Of a DNA stretch of 64,000 bases, positions 54,507 to 63,416 are shown one piece after another. Under the pieces are notes generated by a model. It did not search any database. It was not told where the DNA came from and was given only the letters and a program-made list of their open reading frames with translations. Each line of letters starts with the position of its first letter. Position 1 is the first letter of the stretch. Position numbers and translations under genes: made by a program. Source of the DNA: Nocardia sp. CNY236 (GTDB lineage Bacteria; Actinomycetota; Actinomycetes; Mycobacteriales; Mycobacteriaceae); assembly GCF_000482385.1 (NCBI RefSeq), contig NZ_KI519395.1:129707-193706 (forward strand), read 5' to 3'.

Positions 54507-55565
54507 TCAGCGACGCGCGGCGTCGGGCGCCGCTGCGCCGCGCAGCGGGGCAAATGCGAAATCCGCGAGCCCGACGCGGGGGTCGACGCGCGCACGGAAC
54601 CCCAGCACCCGTTGCGAGGCTTCCGGACTTGCGACGATATGGCGCACATCGCCCGGCCGGTACTCACCGGTCACGACCGGAGCGGGCCCATGGCGCGCGT
54701 CCGCGAGAATCGCGGCGACTTCCCCAATGGTGATCGGCTGTCCGGAGCAGATGTTCAGCGGCGTGAAACCCGGCAGCGGCTGCTCGACGGCCGCGACGTT
54801 GGCGGCCGCGATATCGGTTGCGTGCACGAAATCTCGTGTCTGCAGCCCGTCTTCGAACACTCGCGGGGCGAGCCCCGCCTGTAGCGCCGAACGGAAGATC
54901 GCCGCGACCCCGGAATACGGAGTGTCTCGCGGCATATCGTCGCCGTAGACGTTGTGGTAGCGCAGGGCGGTGACCGTTGCGCCGGTGGCAGCCGACCAGG
55001 CAGCGGCGTAGTGCTCTTGCGCGACTTTGCTCGCCGCGTACAAGCTGCGCGGCCGCAGCGGCGCGTCCTCCGGTACCGGTTCCCAGTGCAGAGCGGACCC
55101 GGTGCGCGTGCAGTAGTGCTCGAACCGCCCACGGTCCAGATCCGCCGACTGGCGCAGTGTCGCCGCGACCAGCTCGCCGCGGACGTTGCGGTAGCGCCCT
55201 TCTCCGTAGACCACCATCGACGAGGCCAGTACGAGTCGTCGGCAGTCCGTGCCCGCCATGGCAGCGAGGAGCACGGCCGTGCCGAGGTCGTTGTGGCCGG
55301 CGTAGGCGGGCGCGTCGGCGACGCTCACCCCGGCGCCGACGACCGCGGCGTGATGGCAGACCACGTCGACGCCGTGCAGGAGCGGCGTCAAGCCGTCGAG
55401 ATCGCGTACATCGACCCGGTGTATGCCGTCCGGGGCGGCGGCATCGGGTCCGTGCGCCGCGGGCACCATGAGATCCAGGGCGATCACCTCGTGGCCGGAG
55501 CGGAGCAACGCCCGGTGCACGTGCGATCCGATGAAGCCGGCGGCGCCGGTCAGCAGAACGCGCAT
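54507..55565 (-). CDS. NAD-dependent sugar epimerase/dehydratase
   Basis: A 352-residue extended SDR: VLLTGAAGFIGSHVHRALL (NAD site GxxGxxG, residues 3-21), HHAAVVGAGVSVADAP, catalytic SSMVVYGEGRYR and YAASKVAQEHYAAAWS (YxxxK), then RYHNVYGDDMPRDTPYSGVA. It fits UDP-glucose 4-epimerase/dTDP-sugar families. It converges on the histidine kinase gene, one base separating the stops, and may supply sugars to the glycosyltransferases of the neighbouring operon. Confidence 0.88.
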   Translation of the reverse strand: MRVLLTGAAGFIGSHVHRALLRSGHEVIALDLMVPAAHGPDAAAPDGIHRVDVRDLDGLTPLLHGVDVVCHHAAVVGAGVSVADAPAYAGHNDLGTAVLLAAMAGTDCRRLVLASSMVVYGEGRYRNVRGELVAATLRQSADLDRGRFEHYCTRTGSALHWEPVPEDAPLRPRSLYAASKVAQEHYAAAWSAATGATVTALRYHNVYGDDMPRDTPYSGVAAIFRSALQAGLAPRVFEDGLQTRDFVHATDIAAANVAAVEQPLPGFTPLNICSGQPITIGEVAAILADARHGPAPVVTGEYRPGDVRHIVASPEASQRVLGFRARVDPRVGLADFAFAPLRGAAAPDAARR

Positions 55566-55722
55566 CGACTAGGTGCGCCCGCGGCAGGTTTCGCGGGCGT
55601 GGCCCACATGTTCGACAGTCATGATTCGATTCTGTCCGGACGGTAGCCGGAAAGTCGCGTATCGCCGCCGAGACGTCATATTTTCGTCAGCTCCATACGC
55701 GCGCCACCGGGGTCGTGGCGGC

Positions 55723-56916
55723 TCAGCAGTTGCTCGGTGCGGGGTCGCCACGAAACCGCGAGTCCAGCCAGCCAACCGCGCTCGGCATGCCGAGCACACC
55801 GGTGACCGCGTGATCCGGACTCGGATACAGCTCCGACCAGACGGGCACGCCGGCGGCGCAATATCGCGCCATGGTGGCGTCGATCGAATCCACGGGAATC
55901 AGCACGTCGTGGTGTCCCCGCCACTGGAATACCGGTGCGGTCGGTGTGCCCTCGTAGAACTCCAGACTGTTCTCCTCGAGCACGGCCCGGGTGTTCGCCT
56001 CGTAGGCGAGTGAGACCGAGGTTGCGACGTCCATGACGCCCCGCCCCGCACCCGCGGACATGATTTCGTTGGTACAGCTGTTGGCGATCTGATCGCGAAC
56101 GGTCAGACCGGTGCCGTTGAGTTGGTCGCTGATCGGCAGACGTGTCGGGTATTCGCGCTCCAACCCGATCGCCGCCGCGAACGCGAGTCCGAAGGCCGGG
56201 TGTGGCGCATAGCCGATGCCCTCGATCATTTTGACCAGGTTCATCGGTACTCCGCCGGCCGCGACGCCGACGAGTGGCAGTTCCGGCGCGTAGGTCGGCG
56301 CCATGGCGCCCGCCCACGCGGTTGCCATGCCGCCGCCGGAGTAGCCCAGCAGAGCGACCGGACTGTCGGCCAGGTTCAGGTGCGCGACCCGGCGTGCGGC
56401 GCGCATACCGTCGAGGGTGATCAGGCCCCCCAACTTGGCGGCGCCGTAGGCGCTGTTGGGGCCGAGGTGGTCGGGCAGCGCCACCGACCAGCCACGCAGC
56501 AGTAGCGCGTTGAGTGCAGGCGCTTCGAAGATCACCTGGCGCGGGTCGGTGCTGTAGAGCGCGCGAGATACCGCGCATTGGGTTCCGAGTCCGTTGATGA
56601 CGTGTTGGTAGGACAACAGCGGCCCGTTCGGCGCGTGATTCAGCGGCGTGAGCACGGTGGTGGTAGCGGCTATGGGTTGGCCGGCGGAGTTGGTGGAACG
56701 GAACTTGATCATCGTGACCGTGGCGCCGGGAATGTGCAGTAGTCCGGGCATCGGCCGGACGGCGAGCACATCGCCGGGTGCGAAGCCGGCGAGGTTCGCC
56801 GGTGCGGCGTAGAAGGGATCGGGGTCCGGGGCCGGATAGATCGGTTGAGCGGAGGCGGGCGCGACGATCGCGCACACGGCTGCCACCGTGGCGGTGGCGA
56901 TAGCAATGCGAAACAT
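55723..56916 (-). CDS. Secreted LIP-family lipase
   Basis: A 397-residue secretory lipase. An N-terminal signal peptide (MFRIAIATATVAAVCAIVAP, cleaved near ASAQPIYP) is followed by an alpha/beta-hydrolase with the nucleophile elbow ALLGYSGGGMATAWAG (Ser near 190), FQWRGHHDVLIPVDS (Asp) and SPDHAVTGV (His). It hydrolyses triacylglycerols or related esters outside the cell, as in many mycolata. ATG at 56916 is preferred because it starts the signal peptide. Confidence 0.9.
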   Translation of the reverse strand: MFRIAIATATVAAVCAIVAPASAQPIYPAPDPDPFYAAPANLAGFAPGDVLAVRPMPGLLHIPGATVTMIKFRSTNSAGQPIAATTTVLTPLNHAPNGPLLSYQHVINGLGTQCAVSRALYSTDPRQVIFEAPALNALLLRGWSVALPDHLGPNSAYGAAKLGGLITLDGMRAARRVAHLNLADSPVALLGYSGGGMATAWAGAMAPTYAPELPLVGVAAGGVPMNLVKMIEGIGYAPHPAFGLAFAAAIGLEREYPTRLPISDQLNGTGLTVRDQIANSCTNEIMSAGAGRGVMDVATSVSLAYEANTRAVLEENSLEFYEGTPTAPVFQWRGHHDVLIPVDSIDATMARYCAAGVPVWSELYPSPDHAVTGVLGMPSAVGWLDSRFRGDPAPSNC

Positions 56917-57090
56917 GGCGTTCGTCAACTCCCATCCATCACGACGTTGTGCTGACGTAGATGTGTCGAAGGCGACCACCGCGGCTCTCGGTCCGCGCAC
57001 GCGTGGCCGGAAACCCGGCCCCACTGTAGGGAATCGCGGCAGATGATGCTGGGTTACGGGGGCGGCCGCCTTGTTTCGTTATCCAGCCGT

Positions 57091-57837
57091 TCAACTATCG
57101 ATGCGCTTGTGCGGAACGCCGACGGTCAGTCCGCCGTCGACGACGAACTCCGCACCGGTGGAGTAGGACGATTCGTCGCTGGCCAGGAAAGTGACCAGAG
57201 CCGACACCTCGGCGGGGTCGGCCGCCCGACCGAGTGGAATGGTCAGAAGGTCCTCGGGGATGTCTGCCGTCATCGGGGTACGGATCAGGCCCGGATGCAC
57301 GGAGTTGACCCGAATTCCCAATGGCGCCAGTTCGATTGCGGTGGACTTGGTCAGTCCGCGGACCGCGAATTTGGTGGCGGTGTAGCCGTGTACTCCTGGA
57401 CTGCCGCGCAAGCCTTCGGTGGAGGAGATGTTGATGATGGAGCCGCCGCCCGCGGTGATCATGGCCGGCGTTGCGGCTTGCATACCGAGGAAGGTGCCGG
57501 TCAGATTGATGTCGATCATGCGTTGCCACTCGGCCAACTCGTAGGAGACCAACAGGTTGCCGTTCACGACGCCCGCGTTGTTCACCAAGACGTTCAGCGC
57601 CCCGAACCGTCGACTCGCCTCGGCGACAGCCGCACGCCACTGGTCGGGCTCCCGTACGTCCAGGTGTCGGTAGATCGCGCGGTCGCCCAATTCTTCGGCG
57701 ACCGCGGCGCCTTGGTCGTCCAGGATGTCGCCCAGCACTACGTGTGCGCCCTCGGCGACGAAGGCTTTGGCGTGCGCTGCGCCCATTCCGCGGGCCGCTC
57801 CGCTGATCAATGCCACTTTGCCGGTCAACCGTCCCAT
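57091..57837 (-). CDS. FabG3-like 20-beta/3-alpha-hydroxysteroid dehydrogenase
   Basis: A 248-residue classical SDR: VALISGAARGMGAAHAKAFV, VLVNNAGVVNGN, SIINISSTEGLRG, and YTATKFAVRGLTKSTAIEL (Tyr/Lys pair). It strongly resembles the mycobacterial FabG3 pattern, including ASDESSYSTGAEFVVDGG near the end. These enzymes reduce or oxidise 3-alpha- or 20-beta-hydroxysteroids with NAD(H). It is divergent from the MaoC gene, with 162 bp between them. Confidence 0.92.
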   Translation of the reverse strand: MGRLTGKVALISGAARGMGAAHAKAFVAEGAHVVLGDILDDQGAAVAEELGDRAIYRHLDVREPDQWRAAVAEASRRFGALNVLVNNAGVVNGNLLVSYELAEWQRMIDINLTGTFLGMQAATPAMITAGGGSIINISSTEGLRGSPGVHGYTATKFAVRGLTKSTAIELAPLGIRVNSVHPGLIRTPMTADIPEDLLTIPLGRAADPAEVSALVTFLASDESSYSTGAEFVVDGGLTVGVPHKRIDS

Positions 57838-57999
57838 GTCCGGGCTCTCCCGTCCTCGCTCCTCGCCGTGTGCGGGCGGCGACGGTCACGCCGCGCAGCC
57901 GACACTTCGACAGACCGTAGCTCAGGTCGGTGCGCTATAGCTTCGCTCTGCGTGAAATCTGTCACGTGGGTCGGGTCGATCCGAGTTAGGGTTCCTGGC

Positions 58000-58458
58000 A
58001 TGGGCGAACCGATGACGTTCACGATGGCAACGCTGCGCACCGCGGCAGGTACCGAACTCGGCGCGAGCGACTGGATCGCGATCGACCAGCAGCGCATCGA
58101 CGCGTTCGCCGAGGCGACCGAGGATCGTCAGTGGATTCATGTGGACCCCGAGCGTGCGCAGGCAGGGCCGTTCGGCACCACCATTGCGCACGGCTACCTC
58201 ACGTTGTCGCTGCTGCCGGTGATGATGAGTCGACTGTTTCGGATCACCGATGCCGGAGCGCAAATCAACTACGGCGTGAACCGGGTTCGATTCCCGGCGC
58301 CGGTTCCCTCGGGCTCTCGGGTCCGAGGCCGGGCGATGGTCACGACAGTCGACGAAGTGCCCGGTGGCTTGCAGGTGACGTGCGTGGTGACCGTCGAACG
58401 TGACGGCGGGGACAAGCCGGTCTGTGTCGCGGAGACGGTCATGCGAGCCTTGCAGTGA
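58000..58458 (+). CDS. MaoC-family (R)-hydratase
   Basis: A 152-residue hot-dog-fold hydratase: DWIAIDQQRIDAFAEATED, QWIHVDPERAQAGPFGTTIA with the catalytic Asp/His pair, AHGYLTLSLLP, NYGVNRVRFPAPVPSGSRVR. It hydrates trans-2-enoyl thioesters. ATG at 58000; an ATG at 58012 is also in frame. A GTGACCG/CGGTCAC hairpin overlaps its stop. Confidence 0.9.
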   Translation: MGEPMTFTMATLRTAAGTELGASDWIAIDQQRIDAFAEATEDRQWIHVDPERAQAGPFGTTIAHGYLTLSLLPVMMSRLFRITDAGAQINYGVNRVRFPAPVPSGSRVRGRAMVTTVDEVPGGLQVTCVVTVERDGGDKPVCVAETVMRALQ

Positions 58459-58477
58459 CCGCCCGGGCATCGGTCAC
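58455..58477. terminator. Hairpin between convergent genes
   Basis: GTGACCG (58455-58461) and CGGTCAC (58471-58477) form a perfect 7-bp stem around 9 nt, exactly between the convergent MaoC and nitroreductase genes. A diverged copy of the element precedes the second nitroreductase at about 59630. Confidence 0.5.
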
Positions 58478-58911
58478 GTGGGCGACGGCGTGAGCACCAC
58501 GATCGGGATGGTGCGGGTGGTCTTCTTCTGGTAGTTGCTGTAGCGACCGCGATGCGCGGCGTCGATGATCGCCCAGCGGCGGGCGTAGTCCGGATCGTCG
58601 GGCAGCGTCGGCCGTGCCGACACGGTCATCGTCCCTTGCGCGATCTGAATTTCGCACTCCGGGCGCGCCTTCAGGTTGGCCAGCCAGCCCGGTGGCTGGG
58701 GCGAGCCCCCGTTGGATGCCACCACCACATAGTCCGCACCGTCTCGGGTGTAGGTCAGTGCCGAGGTCCGCTGTTGTCCGGTTTTGCGGCCTACCGTCCG
58801 CAGCAGCAGCGTCGGTCTGCCGGCGAGCAACCGATGTCCGACCCGTCCGCCAGTTTTCTCGTAGACCCACTGATGCGCCTTCAACATGATCTTGAACAGT
58901 CGTCTACCCAT
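58474..58911 (-). CDS. Deazaflavin-dependent nitroreductase (DDN-like), copy 1
   Basis: A 145-residue member of the F420-binding nitroreductase family. Start MGRRLFKIMLKAHQWVYE, then LLLRTVGRKTGQQRTSALTY, VVVASNGGSPQPPGWLANLKA and the end DPDYARRWAIIDAAHRGRYSNYQ. These enzymes use F420H2 to reduce quinones and nitro compounds. A start 11 codons upstream (58944) is possible but lacks family similarity. Nearly a twin of the gene at 59647. Confidence 0.9.
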   Translation of the reverse strand: MGRRLFKIMLKAHQWVYEKTGGRVGHRLLAGRPTLLLRTVGRKTGQQRTSALTYTRDGADYVVVASNGGSPQPPGWLANLKARPECEIQIAQGTMTVSARPTLPDDPDYARRWAIIDAAHRGRYSNYQKKTTRTIPIVVLTPSPT

Positions 58912-59021
58912 ATCCGACCCTTCAGTAGTATCTGACCAGCTCACCCTATGCCATCCCGCATCTGACCAGCCCCATACGCCCGACCTGGTACCGTCCCCAT
59001 GCGCTCGCGGAATCTCGCGGT

Positions 59022-59096
59022 GAGGCGCAGTAACTCAGTCGGTTGGGGCCGTGGACTCACGGTCCATCGGTCGCGGGTTCGAACCCTGCCCACCCA
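59022..59096 (+). pseudogene. Decayed tRNA (CAT-type) in the left duplication copy
   Basis: Aligns base for base with the intact tRNA at 60195, with an intact T-arm (GCGGGTTCGAACCCTGC, weak pair) and anticodon stem GTGGA/TCCAT, but the acceptor stem (GAGGCGC opposite CCCACCC) no longer pairs, the D-arm reads AACTC...GGGGC, and the anticodon loop reads CTCACGG, changing CAT to CAC. It cannot be a normal functional tRNA. Confidence 0.82.
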
Positions 59097-59191
59097 CAGG
59101 CACCCGATCGAGTCGACGGCGCAACCATTCGCACGGAAGCGCGGGTGAATGAGGGTGATGTCCCTGCGGCCCTGTCCGGGGTGTACGGCAC

Positions 59192-59455
59192 CTACCCCAC
59201 TCCAGCTCGACCCACGCCCTCGTCGTCTTCTCGCGGCGCGGTTCCGTTCGCGGGATGCTCGACCAGTGCGAGCGTGCGCGCTGCCATGAACCGCGCGGTC
59301 CGAACCGGTGTGCCGGATCGTGTTACCTCGCTGACTTCGACCACGCCGCGCGCGATCCGCACCTCGACCCGTCGCCCCGCTCGGGTAGCCGCAATCTCGT
59401 AACTGCGAGACCCACCGCCGACATCGACGACGATCTCCACACGATCACCCTTCAT
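59192..59455 (-). CDS. Hypothetical protein between the duplication copies
   Basis: An 87-residue product whose core reads VEIVVDVGGGSRSYEIAATR, then RRVEVRIARGVVEVSEVTRSG and ARFMAARTLALVEHP, a regular beta-strand-rich protein. The ATG at 59455 is immediately preceded by GGAGG, a spacing too short for normal use; a GTG seven codons in is possible. It is part of the 530-bp stretch that separates the two copies and is not in either of them. No family recognised. Confidence 0.45.
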   Translation of the reverse strand: MKGDRVEIVVDVGGGSRSYEIAATRAGRRVEVRIARGVVEVSEVTRSGTPVRTARFMAARTLALVEHPANGTAPREDDEGVGRAGVG

Positions 59456-59646
59456 CCTCCAATTTTCTACTTTTCCAAGTTCTTTGGCTGCTACAACTTG
59501 GTTGCGGCCGGTGCGTCGCACAGGTGCCGATGCCGCCGAGCGCGTTGCGGCTGATGTGCGACTTCGACACCACCGCCAGCACATCGTGAGCGTGGCGCGG
59601 CCGACCGGCGTGGAGACGAGCCTTGAAATGACCGGCCCGGCGCCGG

Positions 59647-60081
59647 TCACGAGGACGACGGTGTGAGTACCACGAGTGGAATGGGCCGGGTGGTCATCTG
59701 CTGGTAATCGCTGTAGCGACCGCGATTGGCGGCGTCGACGATCGCCCACCGGCGGGCGTAGTCCGGATCGTCGGGCAGCGTCGGCCGTGCCGACACGGTC
59801 AACTTCTGCCGCGCGATCTGGATCTCACACTCCGGGCGCGCCTTCAGGTTGGCCAGCCAGCCCGGTGGCCGGGGCGAGCCCCCGTTGGATGCCACCACCA
59901 GATAGTCCGCGCCGTCTCGGGCGTAGGTCAGTGCCGAGGTTCGCTGTTGTCCGGTCTTGCGGCCTACCGTCCGCAGCAGCAATGTCGGAGTCCCGCCCAG
60001 CAGCCGATGCCCCACCAGTCCGTCGGTGTTCTCGTACAGCCACTGATGCGCCTTCAGGATGTTGGTGAACAGTCCGCTCAT
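59647..60081 (-). CDS. Deazaflavin-dependent nitroreductase (DDN-like), copy 2
   Basis: A 144-residue paralogue of the gene at 58474: MSGLFTNILKAHQWLYENTD, LLLRTVGRKTGQQRTSALTY, VVASNGGSPRPPGWLANLKA and RWAIVDAANRGRYSDYQQMT. The two proteins differ mainly at the N-terminus and the active-site-side helix (GGRVGH versus DGLVGH; AQGTMTV versus ARQKLTV), which suggests separate substrate preference rather than fresh duplication. An F420-dependent enzyme by family. Confidence 0.9.
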   Translation of the reverse strand: MSGLFTNILKAHQWLYENTDGLVGHRLLGGTPTLLLRTVGRKTGQQRTSALTYARDGADYLVVASNGGSPRPPGWLANLKARPECEIQIARQKLTVSARPTLPDDPDYARRWAIVDAANRGRYSDYQQMTTRPIPLVVLTPSSS

Positions 60082-60194
60082 ATCTGACCCTTCAGTAGTT
60101 TCCGACCAGCTCACCCTATGACATCACGCATCCGACTGGTCCCTACACGCGCGACCGGGTATCATCCCCATGCGCTCGCGGAATCTCGCGGCGA

Positions 60195-60268
60195 GGGGCG
60201 GTAGCTCAGTCGGTTAGAGCCGTGGACTCATAATCCATTGGTCGCGGGTTCGAGCCCCGCCCGCCCCA
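60195..60268 (+). tRNA. tRNA with CAT anticodon (tRNA-Met, or tRNA-Ile2)
   Basis: Complete cloverleaf: acceptor GGGGCGG with CCGCCCC, D-arm GCTCAGTCGGTTAGAGC, anticodon arm GTGGACTCATAATCCAT, T-arm GCGGGTTCGAGCCCCGC, discriminator A. It is not the initiator. Elongator Met and lysidine-modified Ile2 cannot be separated by eye. Its 3' flank is a strip of gene fragments, as at an integration site. Confidence 0.9.
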
Positions 60269-60440
60269 CAAACACCAACTGAGCTGCGGAAACGCTGAAC
60301 GGGACAGCCGAGTTCGTCCAGAACAGCGCTGTGTCGGCGTTGCTTGTCAGCCAGTTGTTCGAACATCGTGCCCAACGCACCGAACCATGTCCGCATCCCG
60401 GCGGCGACCTTGCGGGATTCCGGACCACCATACCTCCAGC

Positions 60441-60704
60441 ATGGCCGAACTCAGCGTCGCGATGCTGGCGCTATTCGCACACATGAAGCGCGTGTTCATG
60501 CGAGAGAAGGCCGCTCACGCCCGGGAAGTCGCTGCCGCCCAAGGTAAACAGCCCGGCCGGCCCCGCAAACTCAGCCCCGCCCAGCTCGCCGCGGCCCGAG
60601 CAGCGCTACGCGAGGACCAGCCCGTCGGGCAGGTCGCCGAAGCATTCGGCGTCTCACGCGCCACCCTCTACCGCTACCTCGCCCACAACACAGAACAGAT
60701 ATAG
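60441..60704 (+). pseudogene. C-terminal fragment of a serine recombinase (resolvase/Hin type)
   Basis: 87 residues reading MREKAAHAREVAAAQGKQPG, then GRPRKLSPAQLAAARAALRE and VAEAFGVSRATLYRYLAHN, the linker and HTH end of a resolvase/invertase. The N-terminal catalytic Ser domain is missing. It starts 170 bp after the tRNA. Confidence 0.8.
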
Positions 60705-60726
60705 ATGGAAAAGCACGGGTGACCCG

Positions 60727-60880
60727 ATGGCCCGCCTCATGTCAGTGGCGCTGACCGAACCCCAGGTCCGCGCCCGCAGCAAGACCGTCACCCGCCGGAT
60801 GGGTTGGCATGTACTGACACCTGGAGACCGGCTGACCCTGTGCCGCAAGGTAATGGGCCGGCGCCGGGGTGAACCGCTCG
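60727..60880 (+). pseudogene. Fragment of an ASCH-domain-like phage gene
   Basis: The first ~50 codons (MARLMSVALTEPQVRARSKT, then VTRRMGWHVLTPGDRLTLCR and KVMGRRRGEPLV) match the start of small ASCH-type proteins found in actinobacterial phages. Sense is lost after that, where an alcohol dehydrogenase fragment follows. Confidence 0.55.
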
Positions 60881-60890
60881 TGCGAAGCGG

Positions 60891-61040
60891 GTGCACTACC
60901 GCCAACCGCACATCCATGGCGCCAACGGATCCGCACCCGAACACAACAAACGCGCCCTCGACTACATCTCGTCAGGACGAGTGCCGGTGAAAGACCTCAT
61001 CACCCATCACATCCCCCTCGAAAACGTGCTGGACGCCTTC
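60891..61040 (+). pseudogene. C-terminal fragment of a zinc-type alcohol dehydrogenase
   Basis: Fifty codons reading IHGANGSAPEHNKRALDYIS, then SGRVPVKDLITHHIPLENVL and DAFSIERA, the end of an MDR-family sorbitol/threonine-type dehydrogenase. The rest of the gene is absent. Confidence 0.7.
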
Positions 61041-61106
61041 TCGATAGAGCGAGCTTGTGTGGTTCTTTCGCCTATACACCACTGGACCGACCCATAGAGT
61101 CGCATC

Positions 61107-63416
61107 GTGATCCGAAAACTGGTGGATACGCCGCACCGGGTGGCGGTGGGTGTGACAGTGCTGCTGATTCTCGCGGGCGTGGTGACACTGGCTGTCCGGG
61201 CGGAAGGCAACGACCGGCAGCTGGTTCCCCGGTCGACGACGGAACAGTTCAGCGCCGAGCGGGCCGTCACTCACCTGGACCGGTTCGCCACCGAACCGCG
61301 CCCGTTGGGTAGCCCGGCGAGCGACCGAGCCGAGGACTACATCGCCGAGCAGATGCGGTCGACGGGCTTCTCGGTGGAGATTCAGCATGCGGTCGGAGCT
61401 CGAGAGTCGACGGGGTTGGCGACTTTCGGTCGTGTGGACAATGTGATCGCGACCCTTCCCGGCCGCGACGCCACCGGAACCGTTGTGCTGGCCGCGCACT
61501 ACGACTCCGCGGCGATGGGTCCCGGCGTGTCCGACGACGGCGCCGCGGTCGCCGCGATGCTGGAGGTCGCACGGCTGATCAGCCGCGACGGCGGGTTGCG
61601 TAACAACCTGGTACTGCTGTTCACCGACGGCGAGGAAGACGGGTTACTGGGCGCCGAGGCTTTCGTCCGGGAGCATCCGTCGGCTCGCGCGGGCGGTGTC
61701 GTTCTCAACTGGGAGGCCCGTGGGGTCAGCGGGCCCTCGTTGATGTTCGAGACATCCAACGGCAACGCAAAGCTGATCTCCCTGTTCGCCGACGCGGTGC
61801 CCGACCCCAGGGGTGACTCGTCGATGGTCGAGATCTACCGGAAGCTGCCGAACGACTCCGACTTCAGCGAGTTCTCCGCCGCCGGTTTCATCGGCCTCAA
61901 CTTCGCCTACATCGAACAGCCGTCGTACTACCACGCGGCGGGCGACTCTCTCCCGAACCTGGATCGTCGTAGCCTGCAGCATCACGGCGAGAACATGCTG
62001 TCGCTCACCCGGACCCTCGGTGCGGCCGACCTGCCCACCCTGCGGTCCGATCAGGACGCCATCTACTTCCGGCTCGGCCCAGTGATGATCACTTACTCGA
62101 ACGCGCTGGTCTGGCCGCTGTCGGCGCTGGCCGTGGGACTGGTGGCGGCACTGGCCGTGTTCGCCCGGCGGCGACGACTGGCGAGTGTGCCGCGGATGAC
62201 GCTGGCGGCGCTGTCGGCAGCGCTGCCGTTGGCCGCGTCGATCGTCCTGGGGCAAGCACTCTGGTCGCTGCTCGTGGCGCTGCGTCCGGACTACCAGTTG
62301 ATGGGTGGACTACTGCATCGCCCGCAGTTCTATCTGGCCGCCCTCGTCGGCCTGGCCGCGACCGGACTGGGTGTCTGGTACCTGCTACTGCGTGGTCGTC
62401 TGGGCCCGGCCGCGCTCGCGATCGGCGCCCTCGCCTGGCCGGCCACGCTAGGGGTGGTATGCGCGGTGATCGCGCCGGGTGCGTCGTTTCTGTTCGTGCT
62501 GCCGACGGTGTTCGCCGCGGCCGGCGCATTGGCGGCTCTGCTGCCGGTGCGCTGGTCCGGGTGGCCTGCGGTGACCTTGGCGCTGGGGCTTTCGGTGTCC
62601 GCCCTGTTTCTCCCCGCCCTGGCTCTCGGCCTGTTCAACTCTACCGGCCTGGCATTCGGTGGCGCTCCCGCGGTCTGCTCGACGCTGTTCGGCCTCATGC
62701 TCCTTCCCGCTGTCGAGCTGTTCCTACCCGCACACGCCGTCCGCAACAGGGTTGCCCTCGCAGCGTTGTCGATCGTCGCGGCGCTGACGATCGTCTCTGT
62801 CGGCGCCGGGCTGGTCACCGATACCTTCGACGCGGAGCACCCACGCCGAAGCCACCTCGCCTACGTGCTCGATGCCGACACCCGGCTGGCGCACTGGGTC
62901 AGCGGTGAACAACAGCCGACCGCCTGGACTCGCGAATACGTCACCGATCACGATCTCTCCGGGCTCCCACCCGGTTACGCACGCGGCCCGTTGTGGGCCG
63001 GCCGAGCCGAACCCATCACTGTCGAAGGTCCGCAGCTGGAGGTACTCCACCGAGATCAGGACACCGTGACGATGCATGTGGATTCCCCGCGATCAGCCAC
63101 CTCACTGACCTTGCGCATCGACCATCCGATCGATCTCGCCTCCGTGAGCATCCCCGGCGCCACACCGGTCACCGTGGCCGTTACGGGCGTGCGCGCCGAC
63201 ACCTGGCCGGGCGAGATCCGCTTCCTCGACCTTCCGCCCGAGGGCGTCGACATCACGGTGCGCACCCCTGGTGCGCACCGTGTCCGCGTCACGGTGATCG
63301 ATGTGACCCGTGACATCACCGATGCGCCCGGGTTCCACCCTCGTCCCGAGCACACGGTGGCCTCCACCCGAGTGGACGGCGATCTGATCGCGGTAGCGCG
63401 GACCTACGAGCTGTGA
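61107..63416 (+). CDS. M28-family metallopeptidase with polytopic membrane domain
   Basis: A 769-residue protein. An N-terminal membrane helix (VAVGVTVLLILAGVVTLAV) precedes an extracytoplasmic M28 zinc aminopeptidase domain (about 45-320): VVLAAHYDSAAMG, SDDGAAVAAMLEVARLI (zinc-bridging Asp), LFTDGEEDGLLGA (catalytic Glu), and PSYYHAAGDSLPNL (zinc His). A C-terminal block of about eight helices (325-570) and a beta-rich outer domain follow, as in the Fxna/YfbL-like membrane M28 group. GTG start, 66 bp after the dehydrogenase fragment. Substrate unknown. Confidence 0.88.
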   Translation: MIRKLVDTPHRVAVGVTVLLILAGVVTLAVRAEGNDRQLVPRSTTEQFSAERAVTHLDRFATEPRPLGSPASDRAEDYIAEQMRSTGFSVEIQHAVGARESTGLATFGRVDNVIATLPGRDATGTVVLAAHYDSAAMGPGVSDDGAAVAAMLEVARLISRDGGLRNNLVLLFTDGEEDGLLGAEAFVREHPSARAGGVVLNWEARGVSGPSLMFETSNGNAKLISLFADAVPDPRGDSSMVEIYRKLPNDSDFSEFSAAGFIGLNFAYIEQPSYYHAAGDSLPNLDRRSLQHHGENMLSLTRTLGAADLPTLRSDQDAIYFRLGPVMITYSNALVWPLSALAVGLVAALAVFARRRRLASVPRMTLAALSAALPLAASIVLGQALWSLLVALRPDYQLMGGLLHRPQFYLAALVGLAATGLGVWYLLLRGRLGPAALAIGALAWPATLGVVCAVIAPGASFLFVLPTVFAAAGALAALLPVRWSGWPAVTLALGLSVSALFLPALALGLFNSTGLAFGGAPAVCSTLFGLMLLPAVELFLPAHAVRNRVALAALSIVAALTIVSVGAGLVTDTFDAEHPRRSHLAYVLDADTRLAHWVSGEQQPTAWTREYVTDHDLSGLPPGYARGPLWAGRAEPITVEGPQLEVLHRDQDTVTMHVDSPRSATSLTLRIDHPIDLASVSIPGATPVTVAVTGVRADTWPGEIRFLDLPPEGVDITVRTPGAHRVRVTVIDVTRDITDAPGFHPRPEHTVASTRVDGDLIAVARTYEL

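Larger units (their letters stand above)
58470..59096 (+). repeat. Tandem duplication, left copy (nitroreductase gene plus tRNA)
   Basis: Left member of a duplicated unit that contains a nitroreductase-type gene, its promoter region (starting CATGCGCTCGCGGAATCTCG at 58998) and a tRNA. It aligns through its whole length with 59640-60268. In this copy the tRNA is decayed. Confidence 0.85.
59640..60268 (+). repeat. Tandem duplication, right copy (nitroreductase gene plus tRNA)
   Basis: Right member of the duplicated unit; it carries an intact nitroreductase gene and an intact tRNA. The two copies share the promoter-like CATGCGCTCGCGGAATCTCG before the tRNA (60170) and a conserved nitroreductase leader. 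Confidence 0.85.

Noticed and set aside
59022..59096. Functional tRNA with CAC anticodon (tRNA-Val)
   Set aside because: Acceptor and D stems are broken and the sequence is clearly a diverged copy of the CAT tRNA at 60195.
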